64,000 nt of DNA from JANWXR01 sp964608265. GTDB lineage: Bacteria; Chloroflexota; Anaerolineae; Anaerolineales; UBA6663. The notes beneath the pieces are model-generated. The model searched no databases, was not told where the DNA came from, and saw nothing but the letters and a program-made list of their open reading frames with translations. A program made the position numbers and the translations under genes. Positions within the stretch are counted from its first letter, which is position 1; every line of letters starts with the position of its first letter. Below are positions 59,421 through 64,000 of the stretch, piece by piece. The stretch lies in the NCBI GenBank assembly GCA_964608265.1, contig CAZSNP010000017.1, forward strand, positions 1-64,000, in the 5' to 3' direction.

Positions 59421-60478
59421 CCCTGCCTCGCTCCCGCTGGCTCGATTGGCTGGCTCCGTTCGCGCCGCTGCTCATCGCGCTGGCGTTCACCTCGGCCCTG
59501 CTCCTCATCGCCGGCGCGCCGCCGCTGGCGACGTTTCAGAAGCTCATCACCGGCTCGCTGGGCACGCCCGGCAAACAGGCCGATACAGCGGTGGTGTGGA
59601 CGTCGCTCGTGTTGTGCTCGGCCGGGCTGCTGGCGACGTTCACCGCCGGGCAGTGGAACATCGGCATCGAGGGGCAGATCATGATGGGCGCGATCTTCGC
59701 CACGGGCGCTTCGCGTTTCTTCCTGGATGACACCGGCACGCTTGTGACGGCCACCCCCGAGGTGATGCTGGTGGCCGTCTTCAGCGGCGGGGTTTTGGGC
59801 GGCAGCGTGTGGGCGCTGTTCGCCGCGGTGCTCAAGGTCTACGGGCGGGTGCATGAAATCTTCGGCGGTCTGGGCTTGAACTTTGTCTCGACCGCGCTGA
59901 GCATCTACCTGCTCTTTGGCCCGTGGCGGCAACGCACCGGCGGCACGCTGAGCGGCACCGTGCAGTTCGAGCCGCGCACCTGGCTGCCCACGCTCGAAGG
60001 CATGCGCGTCAGCCCGCTGGCCATCGTCGCCGCGCTGCTCGTCATCGTCGCCCTTTACCTTTCGCTGCGCGGCACGGTGTGGGGACTGCAATTGAAGGCG
60101 GTGGGCCGCAACATCCGGGGCGCGTACACGCTCGGCGTCCGCACCCACCGGATGTTGTTCAGCGCGTATGCGGTGTGCGGCGCGTGCGCGGGCGTCGCCG
60201 GCGCCTATCTGGTGGCCGGCGTGCACCATCGCCTCATCCCCGGCATCTCCTCCGGCTATGGCTTCCTCGGGATTTTGATCGTGCTGCTCTCGGGCTTTCG
60301 GGCGCTATGGGTCATCCCCATCGCGCTGTTCTTCTCCGCCGTCAGCATCGGCAGCACCGCGCTGCAACTCGACCTGCAATTGGATTCGTCGGTGGGCGGC
60401 GTGCTGCAGGCTGCCGTAGTGTTGAGCGTGTTGCTCGTGCAGGGCTTTCGCGAGCGCTATCTGAAACGGGAGGCCTGA
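59417..60478 (+). CDS. Nucleoside-type ABC transporter permease (second system, 1)
   Basis: This 353-residue BPD_transp_2 permease has GQWNIGIEGQIMMGAIFAT, VHEIFGGLGLNFVSTALSIY and LKAVGRNIRGAYTLGVRTHR. It carries 8-10 hydrophobic segments. It starts at ATG 59417 overlapping the ATPase stop. It should pair with the next permease. Confidence 0.88.
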   Translation: MTLPRSRWLDWLAPFAPLLIALAFTSALLLIAGAPPLATFQKLITGSLGTPGKQADTAVVWTSLVLCSAGLLATFTAGQWNIGIEGQIMMGAIFATGASRFFLDDTGTLVTATPEVMLVAVFSGGVLGGSVWALFAAVLKVYGRVHEIFGGLGLNFVSTALSIYLLFGPWRQRTGGTLSGTVQFEPRTWLPTLEGMRVSPLAIVAALLVIVALYLSLRGTVWGLQLKAVGRNIRGAYTLGVRTHRMLFSAYAVCGACAGVAGAYLVAGVHHRLIPGISSGYGFLGILIVLLSGFRALWVIPIALFFSAVSIGSTALQLDLQLDSSVGGVLQAAVVLSVLLVQGFRERYLKREA

Positions 60479-60484
60479 GCGACC

Positions 60485-61459
60485 ATGGAAGCCCTGCTCG
60501 CCACCCTCGCCTCGATCCTGCGCGACTCCGCGCCCATCGTCTTCGCCGGGCTGGGCGAGACGATCAACGAGCGCGCCGGCGTCGTCAACCTCTCAGTCGA
60601 GGGCACGATGCTGCTCGGCGCGATGACGGGCTTCGCCGTCGCCTTTGTCAGCGGCAGCCTGACGCTGGGCTTCCTGGCCGCGATGCTCGTCGGCTCGCTC
60701 ATCGCCCTGGTCGTCGCCTTTGGCAGCATCACCTTCAAGCAGGATCAGGTCGCCGTCGGCTTCGTCATGACGCTGATGGCCAGCGACCTGAGCTCGTTCC
60801 TCGGCGTGCCGTACGTGCGCGTGCCCGGCCCACAGGTCGAGACACTCCGCCTCCCGTTGCTCGCCGACCTCCCGGTGATCGGCCCGCTGCTGTTCGATCA
60901 GGACATCGTCACCTACCTCAGCTTCGGCCTCATCATCGGGATGTGGGCCTGGTTCTACAAAACGCAGCCCGGCCTGCGCCTGCGCGGCACCGGCGAGCGG
61001 CCGGAGGCGGCGTTTGCGCGCGGCACGAACGTCAGGGCGCTGCGCTACACGTACACGCTGCTCGGCGGCGCCCTCATCGGCTTTGCCGGCGCGGCCTATT
61101 CGCTGCACGTCAAACTCGGGTGGAGCCACCGGCACACCGCCGGCTTTGGCTGGATCGCGCTGGCGATTGTGATCTTCGGCGGGTGGGATCCCCTCAGGGT
61201 GGCGTTCGGGGCGTACTTCTTCGGTGCGCTGCGGGCCGCCGCCACCACGCTGCAGGGTATCCCGGAGTTCAAGGACATCCCGGTGCAGGCTTTTCCACTG
61301 CTGCCGTTTCCGTTGATGATCCTGACGTTGATCCTCTTCAACAGCGATGGGCTGAACCGCGTCCTGAGTTTGTTGCCCTTGCGCCTGCAACGCACGCTGT
61401 CCGGCATCCTGCGCAGCAACCCGCCGGCGGCGCTGGGGACGCATTTTGAACAGCAGTGA
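60485..61459 (+). CDS. Nucleoside-type ABC transporter permease (second system, 2)
   Basis: This 324-residue BPD_transp_2 permease has ETINERAGVVNLSVEGTMLL, LRLRGTGERPEAAFARGTNV and GFGWIALAIVIFGGWDPLRV. It starts at ATG 60485, 6 nt after the previous stop, so the three genes are one unit. Its end lies directly before the response-regulator gene, suggesting that regulation and transport are co-transcribed. Confidence 0.88.
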   Translation: MEALLATLASILRDSAPIVFAGLGETINERAGVVNLSVEGTMLLGAMTGFAVAFVSGSLTLGFLAAMLVGSLIALVVAFGSITFKQDQVAVGFVMTLMASDLSSFLGVPYVRVPGPQVETLRLPLLADLPVIGPLLFDQDIVTYLSFGLIIGMWAWFYKTQPGLRLRGTGERPEAAFARGTNVRALRYTYTLLGGALIGFAGAAYSLHVKLGWSHRHTAGFGWIALAIVIFGGWDPLRVAFGAYFFGALRAAATTLQGIPEFKDIPVQAFPLLPFPLMILTLILFNSDGLNRVLSLLPLRLQRTLSGILRSNPPAALGTHFEQQ

Positions 61460-61533
61460 CCTTAACCCGGTTCCCATGCCTGAATGCCTGCGCAGCGTGG
61501 GCGCGGAGGCCGGAGGTCGGACGAGGAGGGATT

Positions 61534-61965
61534 GTGCCAACCGTTCTGATCATTGACGACGACATCGACACTCTGAAGCTGGTGGACTTGATGCTGAGAA
61601 AATCGGGTTATCGAGTGATGACGGCGCCCTCGGCAGCGGCGGGGATCGAGAAGCTGACGGCCGAGCGGCCGGACTGCATCATCCTCGACATCATGATGCC
61701 GGGCAAGAGCGGCATCGAGTTGCTGAAGGAGTTGAACAAGGCCCATGGCGCGCCGCCCGTCATCCTGTTCTCGGCCAAACGCCAGATCCCCGATGTGATC
61801 GAGGGGATGGAGGCCGGCGCGTTCCGCTATCTCGTGAAGACCGCCACGCGCGAACAACTGGTGAAGGCGATTGAGGATGCCATCGCCGACCCGCGCTCCC
61901 GCCCGCCCTCGCGTGATGACCGGCCGGGCGGCGGCGATGAGCCGGAGTGGTGGCGACGTGGCTAA
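61534..61965 (+). CDS. Stand-alone response regulator (REC domain)
   Basis: This 143-residue protein is a receiver domain: TVLIIDDDIDTLKLVDLML with the acidic pair, IILDIMMPGKSGIELL with the phosphoacceptor Asp, VILFSAKRQ and YLVKTATREQLVKAI with the conserved Lys. No output domain follows, only an Arg/Pro/Gly-rich tail. I chose GTG 61534 behind GAGGAGGG; an earlier GTG at 61456 overlaps the permease. No histidine kinase gene is near. The stop codon lies within the first unit of a tandem repeat that runs into the next gene. Confidence 0.78.
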   Translation: MPTVLIIDDDIDTLKLVDLMLRKSGYRVMTAPSAAAGIEKLTAERPDCIILDIMMPGKSGIELLKELNKAHGAPPVILFSAKRQIPDVIEGMEAGAFRYLVKTATREQLVKAIEDAIADPRSRPPSRDDRPGGGDEPEWWRRG

Positions 61966-63802
61966 GCGCCAGTCGAGCGACGTGGCTAAGCGCCAGTCGA
62001 GCGACGGGGCTAAGCGCCAACCCTGGCACGCCGTCTCGCGCGACCTGGTGGATTGCGCGATGGGGCGCTCAGCCGCCGACCTCGTCATCCGCGACGGGCA
62101 GTGGTGCTGCGTCCAGTCCGGCGAGATCATCCCGCACACCGACATCGCGGTGAAAGGCTCGCGCATCGCCTACATCGGGCCGGATGCCGGCCACACCATC
62201 GGCACAGAAACGAAGGTCATTGAAGCCGCCGGCCGTTACCTCGTGCCCGGCCTGCTCGACGCCCACATGCACGTCGAGTCGGGGATGGTGACGGTGACCG
62301 AGTTCGTGCGCGCCGTGGCCCCGCGCGGCACCACCGGCATGTTCGTTGACCCGCACGAGATCGCCAACATCTTCGGCCTCAAAGGCGTGAAGCTGATGGT
62401 GGAGGAGGCCGCGCTGCAACCCATCAACGTGTGGGTGCAGATGCCGTCGTGCGTGCCCTCCGCGCCGGGGCTGGAGACGCCGGGCGCGCACATCGGGCCG
62501 GAGGAGGTGCGCGAGGCGATGACGTGGCCGGGCATCATCGGCCTGGGCGAGATGATGAACTTCCCCGGCGTCGTCCTCTCGGATGAGAAGATGCACGCCG
62601 AGATGGCCGAGACGATGAGGGCGCGCAAGGTCATCGGCGGACACTATGCCTCGCCCGACCTCGGGCGGCCCTTTCACGGCTACGTCGCCGGCGGCGCAGA
62701 GGATGACCACGAAGGCACGCGCGCCGAAGACGCCATCGCCCGCGTGCGGCAGGGGATGAAGGCGATGCTGCGGCTCGGCTCGGCGTGGCACGACGTGGAA
62801 GCTCAGGCCAAAGCGATCACGGAGGCCGGCCTCGACCCGCGCCACTTCATCCTGTGCACCGACGACTCGCACCCCGGCACGCTCATCAATGAGGGCCATA
62901 TGGATCGCGTGCTGCGTCACGCTATCGCCTGCGGGCTGAAGCCCATCACCGCGCTGCAGATGATGACGCTCAACACCGCCGAGCACTTCGGCGTCAGCCA
63001 CGACGTCGGCCAGCTCGCGCCGGGCCGCTACGCCGACATCGTGCTCGCCGCGGATTTGCCGAACTTCGCGGCGGAGGTGGTGATTGCAGCGGGCGAGGTG
63101 ATCGTAGAAAGTGGGCAGTGGAAAGCAGACCTGCCAACCTTTGAGTATCCGGCTGAGGTCAAGCAATCCGTTCACCTCGGCAAAACGCTCACCGCCGCCG
63201 ATTTCCGAATCCCAATCACGAATCACCAATTACCCGTAGTTCGGGCAAACGTCATCGGCGTGATCGAAAATCAAGCGCCGACGCGGCACCTGACCTTCAA
63301 CCTGCCAACCTTCAACGGCGAAGTCAGGACCGATATCGCCCAGGATGTGTGCAAGGTCGCGCTGGTCGAGCGGCACGCGGGCACCGGCGGTGTGCAGGTC
63401 GCTTTTGTGCATGGCTTTGGCTTCAATATCCCCTGTGCGATCGCGTCCACCGTCGCGCACGACTCGCACCACATGCTCGTCGTCGGCACCGATGACGCCC
63501 ACCTGGCGCTGGCCGCGAACGAGCTGGCGCGGCGCGGCGGCGGGATGCTGGTCGCGCGCGGCGGGACGGTGACGGCCTGCGTCGAACTACCCATCGCCGG
63601 GCTGATGTCGGACGAGCGGGCGGAAGTCGTGGCCCGCAAAGCCGAGGCGGTGCTGGCCGAATACCGCGCCTGCGGCTGCACGCTGCACAACGCCAACATG
63701 CAGCTCAGCCTGCTCGCCCTCGTCGTCATCCCCGAGCTGCGCATCTCAGATTTGGGGCTGGTGGATGTGACTCAGTTCAAGCTCATTGATTTATTTACCT
63801 GA
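61937..63802 (+). CDS. ade: Adenine deaminase, with repeat-derived segments
   Basis: This 621-residue protein matches adenine deaminase: LVPGLLDAHMHVESGMVTVT carries the metal His pair, DPHEIANIFGLKGVKLMVEE and the TDDSHPGTLINEGHMD region follow, and the C-terminal domain has VALVERHAGTGGVQVAFVHG. It converts adenine to hypoxanthine plus ammonia, feeding the xanthine dehydrogenases. It starts at ATG 61937, overlapping the regulator by 29 nt. Its first 30 residues come from a 24-bp tandem repeat (VAKRQSSD units). Residues about 390-463 contain further repeat-derived pieces, including ITNHQLPV. It is longer than typical family members (about 570-600). Confidence 0.88.
   Translation: MSRSGGDVAKRQSSDVAKRQSSDGAKRQPWHAVSRDLVDCAMGRSAADLVIRDGQWCCVQSGEIIPHTDIAVKGSRIAYIGPDAGHTIGTETKVIEAAGRYLVPGLLDAHMHVESGMVTVTEFVRAVAPRGTTGMFVDPHEIANIFGLKGVKLMVEEAALQPINVWVQMPSCVPSAPGLETPGAHIGPEEVREAMTWPGIIGLGEMMNFPGVVLSDEKMHAEMAETMRARKVIGGHYASPDLGRPFHGYVAGGAEDDHEGTRAEDAIARVRQGMKAMLRLGSAWHDVEAQAKAITEAGLDPRHFILCTDDSHPGTLINEGHMDRVLRHAIACGLKPITALQMMTLNTAEHFGVSHDVGQLAPGRYADIVLAADLPNFAAEVVIAAGEVIVESGQWKADLPTFEYPAEVKQSVHLGKTLTAADFRIPITNHQLPVVRANVIGVIENQAPTRHLTFNLPTFNGEVRTDIAQDVCKVALVERHAGTGGVQVAFVHGFGFNIPCAIASTVAHDSHHMLVVGTDDAHLALAANELARRGGGMLVARGGTVTACVELPIAGLMSDERAEVVARKAEAVLAEYRACGCTLHNANMQLSLLALVVIPELRISDLGLVDVTQFKLIDLFT
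61954..62025. repeat. 24-bp tandem repeat, three units, spanning the regulator stop and the ade N-terminus
   Basis: The unit CGACGTGGCTAAGCGCCAGT plus CGAG occurs twice exactly (61954-61977, 61978-62001), and a third, diverged copy follows. It supplies the regulator's TAA stop and three VAKRQSS-like repeats of the deaminase. Confidence 0.85.
63108..63325. repeat. Repeat-derived segments inside the ade gene
   Basis: GGGCAGTGGAAAGCAGACCTGCC, split by a short loop, lies at 63113-63135. AATCACCAATTACCCG-type words lie at 63218-63237. ACCTTCAACC is repeated as ACCTTCAAC at 63293-63319. They encode SGQWKADLPTFE, ITNHQLPV and HLTFNLPTFN. Confidence 0.55.
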
Positions 63803-63803
63803 T

Positions 63804-63864
63804 CTCTCGCAAAGCACGCCAAGAACGCAAAGACGCTTTGCGGCCTTCGCGTGCTTTGCGAGAG
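63804..63864. repeat. Palindromic element, 16-bp perfect arms CTCTCGCAAAGCACGC
   Basis: CTCTCGCAAAGCACGC (63804-63819) and GCGTGCTTTGCGAGAG (63849-63864) are exact complements. Inner CGCAAAG/CTTTGCG pairs relate it to the elements at 8505 and 21234. It starts 2 nt after the ade stop. Confidence 0.85.
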
Positions 63865-63870
63865 CTAATT

Positions 63871-64000
63871 ATGTGGCACCACTACTACACCGTCGCCTCG
63901 CTGGATGAGGCCCTGCAGCTTTTGGCGCGACAGCGCGAGAGAGCCCGCATCGTCGCCGGCGCGACCGATTTGCTGATCGAGCTCGAGCGCGGCGTGCGCC
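63871..64000 (+). CDS. Second xanthine-dehydrogenase-type FAD subunit (partial, runs off the window)
   Basis: Only 43 residues are inside the window. They start MWHHYYTVASLDEALQLLAR and include RIVAGATDLLIELERGV, the first FAD-binding signature of CoxM/XdhB proteins. The start ATG 63871 comes 6 nt after a palindromic element. It is a paralogue of the protein at 40641, and a second XDH operon probably follows. Confidence 0.8.
   Translation, partial: MWHHYYTVASLDEALQLLARQRERARIVAGATDLLIELERGVR

Noticed and set aside
61954..62025. CRISPR-like array
   Set aside because: The three 24-bp units are contiguous with no spacers and are translated, and there are no cas genes in the window.

Overview
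Organism. The window is high-GC, densely coded DNA, most likely a metagenome-assembled genome of Chloroflexota (Anaerolineae-like). The clues are lipoproteins with a TEIVTV/EVTRVV...ITATP linker after the lipobox, a secreted protein ending in YMPLIRK, -10 boxes (TACAAT) placed 6-7 nt before the ATG, a SBP-VWA fusion, a tungsten-type AOR and a HoxEFUYH hydrogenase. This placement is inference; no rRNA or phylogenetic marker is present. One 100-N scaffold gap (29066-29165) is flanked by an exact 55-nt duplication and looks like an unmerged assembly join.

Layout. 1-8.5 kb: a truncated REP-associated tyrosine transposase (RAYT), a trypsin-like protease, tRNA-Val(TAC), small membrane proteins, a secreted sugar-dehydrogenase/PKD protein, a formylglycine-generating-enzyme-fold protein and a SBP-VWA protein. 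8.6-11.9 kb: aldehyde:ferredoxin oxidoreductase and a divergent zinc alcohol dehydrogenase. 12-27.1 kb: a carnitine/betaine region with a truncated Rieske oxygenase, cdhC-cdhA-cdhB (L-carnitine to glycine betaine), a five-gene Dpp/Opp-type ABC importer, an enoyl-CoA-hydratase remnant, a PHP phosphoesterase, a dimethylglycine/sarcosine-dehydrogenase-like flavoprotein and its probable electron acceptor EtfBA. 27.3-34.8 kb: small proteins, a LysM-SH3 protein, a divergent AraC/DUF1772 pair, a CoA-transferase, alanine dehydrogenase and a CBS protein. 34.8-40.1 kb: hoxEFUYH plus hoxW, closed by a strong terminator. 40.4 kb: tRNA-Arg(TCT). 40.6-64 kb: a large purine/ureide locus. It holds a xanthine-dehydrogenase FAD subunit and a fused FeS-Mo subunit, a BMP-type nucleoside ABC importer, a PLP enzyme, an LLM flavin oxidoreductase, a YgeY-type M20 hydrolase, the YgeW-type knotted carbamoyltransferase, carbamate kinase, an SsnA-type amidohydrolase, XdhC, a second BMP-type ABC transporter without a binding protein, a response regulator, adenine deaminase and the start of a second XDH FAD subunit.

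How it fits together. The purine locus reads as an oxygen-independent route: import, deaminate, hydroxylate, open to ureides, then recover ATP through carbamoyl phosphate. The NAD-linked hydrogenase next door could dispose of reductant. The carnitine region would turn L-carnitine into betaine and demethylate it, passing electrons to ETF.

Most unusual signal. Palindromic repeats of several sequence families sit in many spacers, often exactly at stop codons, and they also lie in frame inside ETF-alpha, the XDH Mo subunit (three times) and adenine deaminase. They are translated into extra peptide, and two unrelated enzymes share an ITNxQLPV stretch. This resembles Rickettsia palindromic elements and may be a RAYT-linked repeat system.
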